DNA of 64,000 nt from Pseudomonas sp. Irchel s3h17 (GTDB lineage Bacteria > Pseudomonadota > Gammaproteobacteria > Pseudomonadales > Pseudomonadaceae): contig NZ_FYDL01000008.1 in assembly GCF_900187505.1 (NCBI RefSeq), forward strand, positions 178,459-242,458, given 5' to 3'. Below are positions 18,985 through 27,303 of this stretch, piece by piece. The notes under the pieces were generated by a model that did no database searches, had not been told where the DNA came from, and worked only from the letters and a program-made list of their open reading frames with translations. Position numbers and translations under genes: made by a program. Every line of letters starts with the position of its first letter. Within the stretch, counting starts at the first letter, position 1.

Positions 18985-20361
18985 ATGTCCTTTACCCGTC
19001 GACAAATACTGGGTGGCCTGGCCGGTCTGGCAGTGGTAGGTGTCGGGGTCGGTGGTGCGTCGCGTTACTGGCTGGGGAAGCGGGCGGATGCCAACGCAGG
19101 GCATGACTACGAGCTGATCGCCGCGCCCCTGGACGTTGAACTGGTGCCCGGGCACAAGACCGAAGCCTGGGCCTTTGGTCCCTCGGCGCCAGGCACCGAG
19201 CTGCGGGTGCGTCAGGGCGAGTGGCTGCGGGTGCGCTTCATCAACCACCTACCGGTGGCCACCACCATTCACTGGCACGGCATCCGCCTGCCGCTGGAAA
19301 TGGACGGCGTACCCTACGTTTCGCAGCTGCCGGTGTTGCCGGGCGAGTACTTCGATTACAAGTTCCGCGTGCCGGACGCCGGCAGCTACTGGTACCACCC
19401 CCATGTCAGCAGCAGTGAAGAACTAGGCCGCGGGCTGGTGGGGCCGTTGATTGTCGAAGAACGTGAGCCCACTGGCTTCACGTACGAGAAAACCCTGAGC
19501 CTGAAGAACTGGCATGTGGATGAGGAAGGTGCGTTCGTACCCTTCAGCATTCCGCGCGAGGCCGCGCGGGGGGGCACGGTGGGGCGCCTGTCGACCATCA
19601 ATGGTGTGCCGCAGGCGGTGATCGAGCTGCCAGCCGGGCAGATCACTCGGGTGCGCTTGCTTAACCTGGACAACACCCTGACCTACCGCATCAACATTCC
19701 AGGCGTCGAAGCCCGGATCTATGCATTGGACGGCAACCCGATCGAACCGCGCCCGCTGGGCAAGGAATACTGGTTGGGGCCGGGCATGCGCATTTGCCTG
19801 GCGATCAAGGCGCCAGCGGCGGGTGAAGAATTGGCGCTGCGCAACGGTCCGGTACGCCTGGGGACCTTCCGTTCGGTGGCCAACAGCGACGCCCCCACCG
19901 AGTGGCCGCCCGCGCTGCCGGCCAATCCGATTGCCGAGCCGGACATGGCCAACGCCGAGAAACTCAACTTCAATTTCGAGTGGGTGGGTTCGGTGTCGGT
20001 GGATGTCGACAATGGCAAGCCGCCCAGCCTGTGGCAGATCAACGGCCAAGCCTGGGATATCACCGACAAGACCTGCGCGGACCGGCCGATTGCTACGCTC
20101 AAGAAAGGCCAGAGCTACATTTTCGAATTGAAGAACATGACCCAGTACCAACACCCGATCCACTTGCACGGCATGAGTTTCAAGGTCATTGCCTCGAACC
20201 GGCACAAGGTCGTCCCGTATTTCACCGACACTTACCTGCTGGGCAAGAACGAGCGCGCGCGCGTTGCACTGGTGGCGGATAACCCGGGGGTATGGATGTT
20301 CCACTGCCATGTGATCGACCACATGGAAACCGGCCTGATGGCCGCGATCGAGGTGGCCTGA
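18985..20361 (+). CDS. cumA: Multicopper oxidase, CumA-like
   Basis: A 458-residue three-domain multicopper oxidase exported by the Tat path: twin-arginine signal TRRQILGG within the first 30 residues. All four copper motifs are visible: HWHG, WYHPH, HPIHLHG and HCHVIDHMETGLM, the last with the axial Met of the type 1 site. Overall it resembles CumA, first linked to Mn(II) oxidation in P. putida. My recollection is that later work made that role doubtful, so the natural substrate is open. Its stop overlaps the tadA start by one base (TGATG), the same cumA-cumB arrangement as I recall from P. putida. Confidence 0.88.
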   Translation: MSFTRRQILGGLAGLAVVGVGVGGASRYWLGKRADANAGHDYELIAAPLDVELVPGHKTEAWAFGPSAPGTELRVRQGEWLRVRFINHLPVATTIHWHGIRLPLEMDGVPYVSQLPVLPGEYFDYKFRVPDAGSYWYHPHVSSSEELGRGLVGPLIVEEREPTGFTYEKTLSLKNWHVDEEGAFVPFSIPREAARGGTVGRLSTINGVPQAVIELPAGQITRVRLLNLDNTLTYRINIPGVEARIYALDGNPIEPRPLGKEYWLGPGMRICLAIKAPAAGEELALRNGPVRLGTFRSVANSDAPTEWPPALPANPIAEPDMANAEKLNFNFEWVGSVSVDVDNGKPPSLWQINGQAWDITDKTCADRPIATLKKGQSYIFELKNMTQYQHPIHLHGMSFKVIASNRHKVVPYFTDTYLLGKNERARVALVADNPGVWMFHCHVIDHMETGLMAAIEVA

Positions 20362-20858
20362 TGCGTCAGATACGCCCCGCGCAGATCATCGACCGTAGCC
20401 GTGACCAGCACTTCATGCGTGAAGCCCTGGCCCTCGCGGCCCAAGGTGCGGCCTTGGGAGAAGTGCCGGTCGGCGCGGTCGTGGTGCAGGACGGTGAGAT
20501 CATCGGTCGTGGCTTCAATTGCCCGATCAGTGGCAGCGACCCCAGCGCCCACGCCGAGATGGTCGCCATCCGTGCCGCGGCCCAGGCCGTCAGCAACTAT
20601 CGCCTGACGGGCAGCACGCTCTACGTCACGCTGGAACCGTGCAGCATGTGCGCCGGGTTGATCGTGCACTCGCGGATTGCCCGGGTGGTCTATGGGGCGT
20701 TGGAGCCCAAGGCCGGGATTGTGCAGAGCCAGGGCCAGTTCTTCACTCAGGGTTTTCTCAACCACCGAGTGTTGTATGAAGGCGGGGTGCTGGCCGAGGA
20801 GTGCGGGGCGGTGTTGAGCGAGTTCTTCAAGGCGCGGCGGGCCAGGCCTGCGATCTGA
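20361..20858 (+). CDS. tadA: tRNA-specific adenosine deaminase
   Basis: TadA deaminates A34 of tRNA-Arg(ACG) to inosine. The 165-residue product has the zinc motifs H64-A-E66 (HAEMVAIR) and PCSMC (C94, C97). The proton shuttle E66 and the GAAL-GEVPVGAVVV opening fit the tRNA deaminase branch and not cytidine deaminases. ATG at 20361 overlaps the last base of the cumA stop, so translation is coupled. In some Pseudomonas literature this position is named cumB. The joint expression of a periplasmic oxidase and a tRNA editing enzyme has no obvious functional reason. Confidence 0.92.
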   Translation: MRQIRPAQIIDRSRDQHFMREALALAAQGAALGEVPVGAVVVQDGEIIGRGFNCPISGSDPSAHAEMVAIRAAAQAVSNYRLTGSTLYVTLEPCSMCAGLIVHSRIARVVYGALEPKAGIVQSQGQFFTQGFLNHRVLYEGGVLAEECGAVLSEFFKARRARPAI

Positions 20859-20893
20859 GGTACGACACAAATCAACTGTGGGAGCGAGCTTTT

Positions 20894-21035
20894 GTGGCGA
20901 GGGAGCTTGCTCCCGTCGGCCGGTCTGCGCTCGGGCGAAGCAGTCGTAAACCAGTTTCCGGTCACTGTCCGATAGTTCTCGGTGCTGGTTTTTTGGGCCG
21001 CTTCGCGCCCCAGCGGGAGCAAGCTCCCTCGCCAC
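20894..21035. repeat. REPIN, GTGGCGAGGGAGC type
   Basis: Inverted arms GTGGCGAGGGAGCTTGCTCC and GGAGCAAGCTCCCTCGCCAC about 100 bp apart, with a half-arm GTGGGAGCGAGC just before at 20879. It lies between the convergent tadA and cmoB genes. Confidence 0.85.
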
Positions 21036-21047
21036 GGGTGTGCTACG

Positions 21048-22004
21048 TTATTTTTTTGCGACGATGACCGCGCGCATCGGCGCTGGCAGCCCTTCAATCG
21101 TCTTGCTGTGATCCTCGGGATCGAGGAAGTCACTGAGCGACTGGTACTTCATCCACTCCGTCCCGCGCTGTTCCTCGACCGTGGTCACGCTCACATCCAC
21201 GCAACGCACATCGCTGAACCCGGCGCGGCGCAGCCAGAGCATCAGTGCCGGCACCGATGGCAGGAACCACACGTTGCGCATCTGCGCGTAGCGGTCTTCC
21301 GGCACCAGCACCTGTTGCTCGTCACCTTCGATCACCAGCGTCTCCAGCACCAACTCACCGCCCTTGACCAGGCAATCCTTCAGTGCCAGCAAGTGCTCGA
21401 TCGGCGAGCGGCGGTGGTAGAACACCCCCATGGAGAACACAGTGTCGAAACCTTCGAGGTTCGGCGGCAGGTCTTCGAAGGGAAACGGCAGGTGCCAGGC
21501 ATTCGGCTCGGACAAGTAACGCTGCACGGCCTGGAACTGGCAGAAGAACAGCCAGTTGGGATCAACGCCGATGACACTGTCGGCGCCGGCGCCGAGCATG
21601 CGCCACATGTAATACCCGTTACCGCAGCCGACATCGAGGATGCGCTTGCCCGCAAGGTCCAGGTGAGGGGCGACCCGCGACCACTTCCAGTCCGAACGCC
21701 ATTCGGTATCGACATGCACGCCGAACAGGTCGAACGGACCCTTGCGCCACGGCGACAGCCCCATCAGCGCGGTGCGCATTTGTGCGCGGGTCTGGTCATC
21801 GCAGTCGGTGTCCAGGGTCAGACCGTTCAGCAGGTCGACTTCGCTCGGCTGGATCCTGGGCAAGGCGTCCAGAGCGCTCTGCCAGCGCTCCAGGTCGCCA
21901 TGACCCTTTTCCATTTTGCTATCGAGTTGCGCTTGCAGGGTATTGGCCCAGTCGGCCAACGGGGTACCGGCCAGGCGGCGGGCGAGGGGAGACAGATCAA
22001 TCAT
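21048..22004 (-). CDS. cmoB: tRNA U34 carboxymethyltransferase CmoB
   Basis: CmoB transfers the carboxymethyl group of carboxy-SAM to 5-hydroxyuridine-34 of tRNAs, giving cmo5U. The 318 residues have an N-terminal helical part and a Rossmann methyltransferase domain with [18 protein letters not shown] and the conserved [16 protein letters not shown]. The gene overlaps cmoA by 4 bp (ATGA), so CmoA, which makes the cofactor, and CmoB are coupled. Confidence 0.96.
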   Translation of the reverse strand: MIDLSPLARRLAGTPLADWANTLQAQLDSKMEKGHGDLERWQSALDALPRIQPSEVDLLNGLTLDTDCDDQTRAQMRTALMGLSPWRKGPFDLFGVHVDTEWRSDWKWSRVAPHLDLAGKRILDVGCGNGYYMWRMLGAGADSVIGVDPNWLFFCQFQAVQRYLSEPNAWHLPFPFEDLPPNLEGFDTVFSMGVFYHRRSPIEHLLALKDCLVKGGELVLETLVIEGDEQQVLVPEDRYAQMRNVWFLPSVPALMLWLRRAGFSDVRCVDVSVTTVEEQRGTEWMKYQSLSDFLDPEDHSKTIEGLPAPMRAVIVAKK

Positions 22005-22744
22005 GGCAAGGCAATCAACGAGGCAAAGTTAAGACACTGGAACCACGGCACGACTTTCGAGAACCCGGCCGCCAGCAGGCGTTCGCGGTGTTCTTCGAGG
22101 CTGTCGGGCTTCATGACGTTTTCGATGGCGCTGCGCTTCTGGGCGATCTCCAGTTCGCTGTAGCCGTTGGCGCGTTTGAAGGCGATGTGCAGGTCGGTGA
22201 GCAGCGCGTGCTCCTGCTCGTCTTCGAAGCGCAGTTTTTCCGAGAGGATCAGGGCACCGCCGGGCAACAGCGACTGACGGATGCGCGACAGCAACGCGGT
22301 GCGCTGGTCCGGGGCAATGAATTGCAGGGTGAAGTTCAGCGCCACCACCGAGGCCGGCTGGAATTGCAGGGCGAGGATGTCGCCCTCGATCACTTCCACC
22401 GGCAGCAACTCCTGGAACATCGAGTCCTGGCCGTTGAGGTATTCACGGCAGCGTTCGACCATCGCCGCGGAGTTATCCACCGCGATCACCCGGCAGCCGT
22501 CGGTACGCACATGCCGGCGCAGGGCCTGGGTCACGGCGCCGAGGGAAGCGCCCAGGTCGTACAGCACGCTGTTGGGCTGGGCGAACTGCGCAGCGAGCAC
22601 GCCGAGGTTTTCGACGATGGTCGGGTAACCCGGTACCGAGCGCTTGATCATGTCCGGGAACACCCGCACCACATCCTCGTTAAAGGCGAAGTCAGGCACC
22701 TGGGTCAAAGGCTGGGCGAAAAGGCGATCGGGTTGTTTGCTCAC
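22001..22744 (-). CDS. cmoA: Carboxy-S-adenosyl-L-methionine synthase CmoA
   Basis: CmoA makes carboxy-SAM from SAM and prephenate. The 247-residue product shows the family opening [21 protein letters not shown] and the SAM site [17 protein letters not shown] chose GTG at 22744, where family similarity begins, over an in-frame ATG 15 codons upstream at 22789. The Shine-Dalgarno sequence before the GTG is weak (GGAA), so the start has some doubt. First gene of the cmoA-cmoB pair. Confidence 0.94.
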   Translation of the reverse strand: MSKQPDRLFAQPLTQVPDFAFNEDVVRVFPDMIKRSVPGYPTIVENLGVLAAQFAQPNSVLYDLGASLGAVTQALRRHVRTDGCRVIAVDNSAAMVERCREYLNGQDSMFQELLPVEVIEGDILALQFQPASVVALNFTLQFIAPDQRTALLSRIRQSLLPGGALILSEKLRFEDEQEHALLTDLHIAFKRANGYSELEIAQKRSAIENVMKPDSLEEHRERLLAAGFSKVVPWFQCLNFASLIALP

Positions 22745-22861
22745 GGCGGTTCCAGCGGCGGATGTGGAAAAGGCCAGCATTTTAGCCAAGTTGGCGCGTG
22801 GATGCGCGGGTTGTCTGATAAACCGCTGGTGTTAAGGCGACTGCATGGCAGGTGAGCAGTT

Positions 22862-22991
22862 GTGGCGAGCGAGCTTGCTCGCGCTCGGCAGCGCGGCAGT
22901 CGCAAACCGGTCGATACATTCTGCCTGTTGAAACGCGACTAGCGGTACTGGGACGGCTTTGCCGTCCAGCGGGAGCAAGCTCCCTCGCCAC
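22862..22991. repeat. REPIN with hybrid arms
   Basis: Left arm GTGGCGAGCGAGCTTGCTCG and right arm GGAGCAAGCTCCCTCGCCAC. The two arms belong to different variants (GAGCGAGC against GAGGGAGC). Inner palindrome GACGGCTTTGCCGTC. Confidence 0.85.
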
Positions 22992-22996
22992 GGGAG

Positions 22997-23632
22997 TCAG
23001 CGCGGTTTCTGGGGAAAGGCCGACGCCGCGATCCCCCATTGCCCCAGCCAGTAGCTGATGATGATCACGTAGGGCGCGGCGTCGAACGGCATCACGAAGC
23101 GGCTGATGCCGATCACGCTGTCGGAGAACACAAAGGCCACGGCGCCCGCGGCGGCGAGCAGTGCCGAACGCTTGGGGACATCGCTGCCCAGGCGGGCCAG
23201 GGCGCGCCAGAGCATGGCGCTGATGGCCGTGGCGTAGACAATCACCGGAATCAGCAGCGGTCCCAGGCCATGGGAAATCAGCAGGCTGAGCAGCAACCCA
23301 CCTACGGCCACCGCCAGGATCAGCGGCAGCAGTGCCAGGCGGCGGCAATCGCTCAGGTAGGCCTTGAGGTACGCCAGGTGAGCCACCAGGAACGCGCCCA
23401 GGCCAAACACGAACAGGTCGCCGGGCCATGCCAGCAGCACGTCGCCCAGCAGGGAAAAGATCAGGCCCAGGCTGATCCAGCGTCGATACTCGCTGGGCGG
23501 TGCGTCGTGCAACCAGCCCAGCAGCGCCAGCACCGGCAGCGGCTTGACCAGCAGGCACAGCAATTCGGCGTGAACACTCACCCCGTAGAGAAAGGTCGAT
23601 GCGCCCATCAGCGCCAGAATCAGCCAGCCCAT
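22997..23632 (-). CDS. YhhN family membrane protein (lysoplasmalogenase-like)
   Basis: A 211-residue integral membrane protein with about eight hydrophobic helices and the YhhN/TMEM86 pattern: KPLPVLALL near the start, LGLIFSLLGDVLLAW with the conserved Asp, and FVFSDSVIGISRF with a second conserved Asp. Eukaryotic TMEM86B cleaves the vinyl ether bond of lysoplasmalogens; what bacterial members do is less certain. The start is ATG 23632, two bases after the stop of the lipoprotein gene, so both are one unit. The longer upstream reading in this frame only overlaps that gene. Confidence 0.87.
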   Translation of the reverse strand: MGWLILALMGASTFLYGVSVHAELLCLLVKPLPVLALLGWLHDAPPSEYRRWISLGLIFSLLGDVLLAWPGDLFVFGLGAFLVAHLAYLKAYLSDCRRLALLPLILAVAVGGLLLSLLISHGLGPLLIPVIVYATAISAMLWRALARLGSDVPKRSALLAAAGAVAFVFSDSVIGISRFVMPFDAAPYVIIISYWLGQWGIAASAFPQKPR

Positions 23633-23634
23633 GG

Positions 23635-24027
23635 TCAGTTCACCGTGATCGTGCAGTCGAAGGTTTGCGCCGGCTCTGCTTCCGGCTCCCACGGCTGCTG
23701 GTAGGTCAGGCGCAAGCGGCCGCTGCCACTGGCGAAGGCCTGGAATTGCCAGGTCGATTGCCCACCCGCGCCCACCAGGCCGGTGTTTTCCGGATTGGTG
23801 TACACCTCGGGACTGATCGCCCGCAGCACGCCCCCGGCCGAGTCCTGGATGGCCCAGCGATAACCCGTGGTCGGGTTGCTCGGCAGGCTCAGGATCAGGT
23901 TCTGCCCGTTGATCAGCTGCACCGGGCATTGGCTCTGTTGCTCCAGCGTCACGTTGTGTTTTGGCTGTGAGGCACAGGCGGTCAGCAAGGCAAGGCTCAA
24001 GGGCAGCAACAGGCGGGTTGGGGACAT
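23635..24027 (-). CDS. Chagasin-like (I42) protease inhibitor lipoprotein
   Basis: A 130-residue lipoprotein: signal ending in LLTAC, so the lipidated Cys is about residue 18. The mature domain has the three loops of the I42 cysteine-protease inhibitor family, NPTTGYRW (the NPTTGY/F loop), then GAGGQSTWQF, then RLRLTYQQPWEP. The fold is immunoglobulin-like and members block papain-type proteases. I chose ATG 24027 (MSPTRLLLPL), since an upstream start gives no proper signal. It is the first gene of a pair with the YhhN gene. Confidence 0.85.
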   Translation of the reverse strand: MSPTRLLLPLSLALLTACASQPKHNVTLEQQSQCPVQLINGQNLILSLPSNPTTGYRWAIQDSAGGVLRAISPEVYTNPENTGLVGAGGQSTWQFQAFASGSGRLRLTYQQPWEPEAEPAQTFDCTITVN

Positions 24028-24126
24028 GGGGTCAGGCGCTCCGGATTTGCGACGAACGGCGAGCATAACCGAAGATGAGACAAATTGTGACAGTTAGGCC
24101 GGGATGCTGTCGTCAGTACCGCCGCC

Positions 24127-24149
24127 TTCGCGGGCAAGCCCGCTCCCAC
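24127..24149. repeat. Single REP, GTGGGAGCGGGC type
   Basis: One arm only (GCGGGCAAGCCCGCTCCCAC) in the gap between the lipoprotein gene and the lon-type gene. No inverted partner within 100 bp. Confidence 0.75.
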
Positions 24150-24232
24150 TGGGTTATGGTCACCCTTGTGGGTGCGGGCCGGGCGGCGTTCCGCTTGCCA
24201 GCGATATAGGCCGGTCCGGCGCTACAGCAACC

Positions 24233-26653
24233 TCAGAACAACACCTTCGCCACGTCCGCAAAGCGTTTGGCAAAGTGTACGGTGATGCCTTCTTTCAGGT
24301 AGTCCGGCAGCTCTTCAAAGCTGCCACGGTTGGCCTCGGGCAGGATCAGTTCGTAAATCTTCTGCCGGCGCGCGGCAATCACCTTTTCCCGCACCCCGCC
24401 AATGGGCAGCACGTGCCCGGTCAGGGTCAGCTCGCCGGTCATGGCCACGCCTTTTTTCGGCGGCTGGTTGCGTGCCAGCGAGAGCAGGGCACTGGCCATG
24501 GTCACACCGGCACTCGGGCCGTCCTTGGGGGTCGCGCCTTCCGGAACGTGCAGGTGGATGAAGGCTTCGTCGAAGTATTTCGGATCGCCACCGAACGGCT
24601 TGAGGTGCGAGGTCACGTAGCTGTAGGCGATCTCGGCCGACTCCTTCATCACGTCACCCAGTTGCCCGGTAAGTTTGAGACCTCGGTTGAGGGTATGGAT
24701 GCGAGTGGCTTCGATCGGCAAGGTCGCGCCGCCCATGCTGGTCCAGGCCAGGCCCGTGATGACACCCGTGCCGGACAGCACTTGCTCGTTGCGAAACACC
24801 GGCATGCCCAGGGAGGCTTCAAGGTCCTTGGGGCCGATCTTGATCACGGATTGCGGGTCATCCATCAGCTTGACCACGGCCTTGCGCACCAGTTTGCCCA
24901 GTTGCTTCTCCAGTTGGCGCACCCCGGCTTCGCGGGCGTAGCCGTCGATCAGGGCCTTGAGGGCGTTGTCGCTGATGGACAGGCTGGTTTTCGCCACCCC
25001 GGCCTTGTCCAGCTGTTTGGGCCACAGGTGACGCTTGGCGATGGCGACTTTCTCTTCGGTGATGTAGCCCGACAGGCGAATCACTTCCATGCGGTCCAGC
25101 AACGGGCCCGGGATCGAGTCCAGGGTGTTGGCGGTGCAGATGAACAGGACTTTCGACAGGTCCAGGCGCAAATCCAGGTAGTGGTCGAGGAATTCGACGT
25201 TCTGTTCCGGGTCCAGGGTTTCCAGCAACGCCGAGGCCGGGTCGCCCTGGTAGCTTTGGCCCATCTTGTCGATTTCGTCGAGCATGATCACCGGGTTCAT
25301 CACTTCGACGTCTTTCAGCGCCTGTACCAGTTTGCCCGGCAGGGCACCGATGTAGGTGCGGCGATGGCCCTTGATCTCGGCTTCGTCGCGCATGCCGCCG
25401 ACGCTGAAACGATAGAACGGCCGTCCGAGGGACTCGGCAATGGATTTGCCGACACTGGTCTTGCCCACGCCCGGCGGGCCGACCAGCAGGACAATGGAAC
25501 CGGCAATTTCGCCTTTGTAGGCGCCCACGGCGAGGAACTCGAGGATACGGTCCTTGATGTCGTCCAGCCCGGCATGGTGTTTGTCGAGCACCTTGCGCGC
25601 GTGCTTGAGGTCGAGCTTGTCTTCCCCGTAGACGCCCCACGGGACCGCCGTCGCCCACTCCAGGTAGTTGCGGGTCACCGCGTATTCCGGTGAGCCGGTT
25701 TCGAGGATCGACAGCTTGGTCATCTCATCGGCGATGCGTTTTTGCGCCTGTGCCGGCAGGACCTTGCCGGTCAAGCGTTGCTCGAACTGCTCGATGTCGG
25801 CGCTGCGGTCGTCTTTGGTCAGGCCCAGCTCTTGCTGGATCACCTTGAGTTGTTCCTTGAGGAAGAACTCGCGCTGGTGCTCGCCGATCTTGCGGTTCAC
25901 TTCCGCGGAGATTTCTTTCTGCAGGCGCGCGACTTCGACTTCCTTGCGCAGCATTGGCAGGACTTTTTCCATGCGCTTGAGCATGGGCACGCAGTCCAGC
26001 ACTTCCTGCAGTTCGCTACCGGTGGCCGAGGTCAGGGCGGCGGCGAAGTCGGTCAGCGGCGACGGGTCGTTGGGGCTGAAGCGGTTGAGGTAGTTCTTCA
26101 GCTCTTCGCTGTACAGCGGATTGAGCGGCAGCAGTTCCTTGATCGCGTTGATCAGGGCCATGCCGTAGGCCTTGATCTCATCGGTCGGTTCGCTCGGCTG
26201 GTGCGGGTATTCGACTTCCACCAGGTACGGTGGGCGATGGTGCTTGAGCCAGGTTTTAAGGCGTACGCGGGTCAGGCCCTGGGCGACGAATTGCAGTTTG
26301 CCGTTCTCGCGGCTGGCGTGATGGATCCTCACCAGGGTGCCGTAGAGCGGCAGGGCGGAGGTGTCGAAATGCCGGGGGTCGTCCAGCGGGGTGTCGACGT
26401 AGAACAGCGCCAGCGAGTGATGCTCGGACTTGGCGACCAGGTCCAGGGTCTCGGCCCAGGGTTCTTCATTGACGATCACCGGCAACACTTGCGCCGGGAA
26501 GAATGGCCGGTTGTGGATCGGGATGATGTAGACCTTGTCTGGCAGGTTCTGTCCGGGCAGGGCCAGGCCTTTGCCCGCGCCGTGGTGCTGTTCGGCGTTT
26601 TCGGGTGCGGCGTATTCGCTAGGGTCTTTCGGGAATGCTTGCTGGTCGCTCAT
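24233..26653 (-). CDS. lon: ATP-dependent Lon-type protease (AsrA-like second Lon)
   Basis: An 806-residue LonA-type protease: N-terminal substrate domain (about 45-240), AAA+ domain with Walker A GPPGVGKTSVGKS and Walker B IMLDEIDKMG, then the serine-lysine protease domain with S714 in DGPSAGVTM and K757 in GGVREKVIAARR (43 apart, as in E. coli Lon). The N-terminus (KVYIIPIHNRPFFPAQVLPV) differs from the main Lon of pseudomonads and resembles P. aeruginosa PA0779/AsrA, a heat-shock-like protease induced by aminoglycosides, as I recall. It is not flanked by clpX or hupB, which also argues for a second copy. ATG 26653 chosen (MSDQQAFPKD). Confidence 0.93.
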   Translation of the reverse strand: MSDQQAFPKDPSEYAAPENAEQHHGAGKGLALPGQNLPDKVYIIPIHNRPFFPAQVLPVIVNEEPWAETLDLVAKSEHHSLALFYVDTPLDDPRHFDTSALPLYGTLVRIHHASRENGKLQFVAQGLTRVRLKTWLKHHRPPYLVEVEYPHQPSEPTDEIKAYGMALINAIKELLPLNPLYSEELKNYLNRFSPNDPSPLTDFAAALTSATGSELQEVLDCVPMLKRMEKVLPMLRKEVEVARLQKEISAEVNRKIGEHQREFFLKEQLKVIQQELGLTKDDRSADIEQFEQRLTGKVLPAQAQKRIADEMTKLSILETGSPEYAVTRNYLEWATAVPWGVYGEDKLDLKHARKVLDKHHAGLDDIKDRILEFLAVGAYKGEIAGSIVLLVGPPGVGKTSVGKSIAESLGRPFYRFSVGGMRDEAEIKGHRRTYIGALPGKLVQALKDVEVMNPVIMLDEIDKMGQSYQGDPASALLETLDPEQNVEFLDHYLDLRLDLSKVLFICTANTLDSIPGPLLDRMEVIRLSGYITEEKVAIAKRHLWPKQLDKAGVAKTSLSISDNALKALIDGYAREAGVRQLEKQLGKLVRKAVVKLMDDPQSVIKIGPKDLEASLGMPVFRNEQVLSGTGVITGLAWTSMGGATLPIEATRIHTLNRGLKLTGQLGDVMKESAEIAYSYVTSHLKPFGGDPKYFDEAFIHLHVPEGATPKDGPSAGVTMASALLSLARNQPPKKGVAMTGELTLTGHVLPIGGVREKVIAARRQKIYELILPEANRGSFEELPDYLKEGITVHFAKRFADVAKVLF

Positions 26654-26797
26654 GGGGCACCTGCGCAATGGGGTATGAAAGTTAGATGGGGCAGGTGGGG
26701 GGTGGTTTCAATGTTCAGGGGGCTTTGGGGGGGGATTTGTTTGGTAAGCGGGTTGTTACGTGGGCGTTGGCCGATTCTGTGTGTAGTGTTCAACATT

Positions 26798-26820
26798 GTG
26801 GGAGCGGGCTTGCCCGCGAA
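26798..26820. repeat. Single REP, GTGGGAGCGGGC type
   Basis: One arm, GTGGGAGCGGGCTTGCCCGC, in the long gap between the lon-type gene and gcd. Confidence 0.75.
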
Positions 26821-26874
26821 GGCGGCCTGACAACCAACCATTTTCTTGCAGGTGCGGTGTACATACCCGTTGCT

Positions 26875-27198
26875 GCGGTCATGGCGACTTATGGTTTCGC
26901 CCGACGGCGACTCACTTTTTTTACAAGCGCCTAAAAAAAGTAAGCAAAAAAACGCTTCGCCCCGAGCGTCCGGCCCCTCGCCGAGGCTCGGGGTTCCCTC
27001 GCTCCGGCATTCCTCAGGGGGCATCGCCCTCCGGTCGGCTTCGCTCGACCTCCATGCGATGTCCTCGACTGCGTCGAGGGGCGCTGCGCGCCATTCCCCT
27101 GATGAACGCCTGCGCTCGGCCTGCCGATGGGGCGGGTGGATCAAGATCAAGATCAAGAGCGGCAGGCGAGCTAACGCTCGGCCTGTTGAGTGGTGAGT
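26875..27198. repeat. Long dispersed Pseudomonas repeat (non-coding)
   Basis: The stretch from GGTCATGGCGACTTATGG to the end of GGCGAGCTAACGCTCGG contains blocks I know from many pseudomonad gaps: CGACGGCGACTCACTTTTT, AAAAAAAGTAAGCAAAAAAA, GGCTCGGGGTTCC, CGGTCGGCTTCGCTCGACC, GCCTGCGCTCGGCCTGCC, and GGGCGGGTGGATCAAGATCA. GATCAA occurs three times in a row near 27136-27153. It carries ORFs in several frames, but none has a ribosome site or protein likeness. Recognition is from memory; copy number must be counted in the genome. Confidence 0.55.
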
Positions 27199-27204
27199 GG
27201 TGTG

Positions 27205-27241
27205 TGGTGGTGGTGGTGGTGGTGGTGGTGGTGGTGGTGGG
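27205..27241. repeat. (TGG)12 microsatellite
   Basis: Twelve perfect TGG units, flanked by GTGGTGTG and GGCTTGCTC, next to the long dispersed repeat and about 60 bp from the gcd stop. It lies outside any gene. Confidence 0.95.
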
Positions 27242-27250
27242 CTTGCTCAC

Positions 27251-27281
27251 AAAAAAGGCGGCTACCTTGCGGTAGTCGCCT
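27251..27281 (-). terminator. gcd terminator
   Basis: Stem AGGCG-CTACC / GGTAG-CGCCT with a 4-base loop and one mismatch, followed on the minus strand by a run of six T, 22 bp past the gcd stop. Confidence 0.8.
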
Positions 27282-27303
27282 GTTTCGTTGTTGCTGCTGG
27301 CGT

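Noticed and set aside
26796..27275. Overlapping ORFs in the lon-gcd gap
   Set aside because: They run through the dispersed repeat and the TGG tract, ending in poly-Trp or poly-Val; not real proteins.
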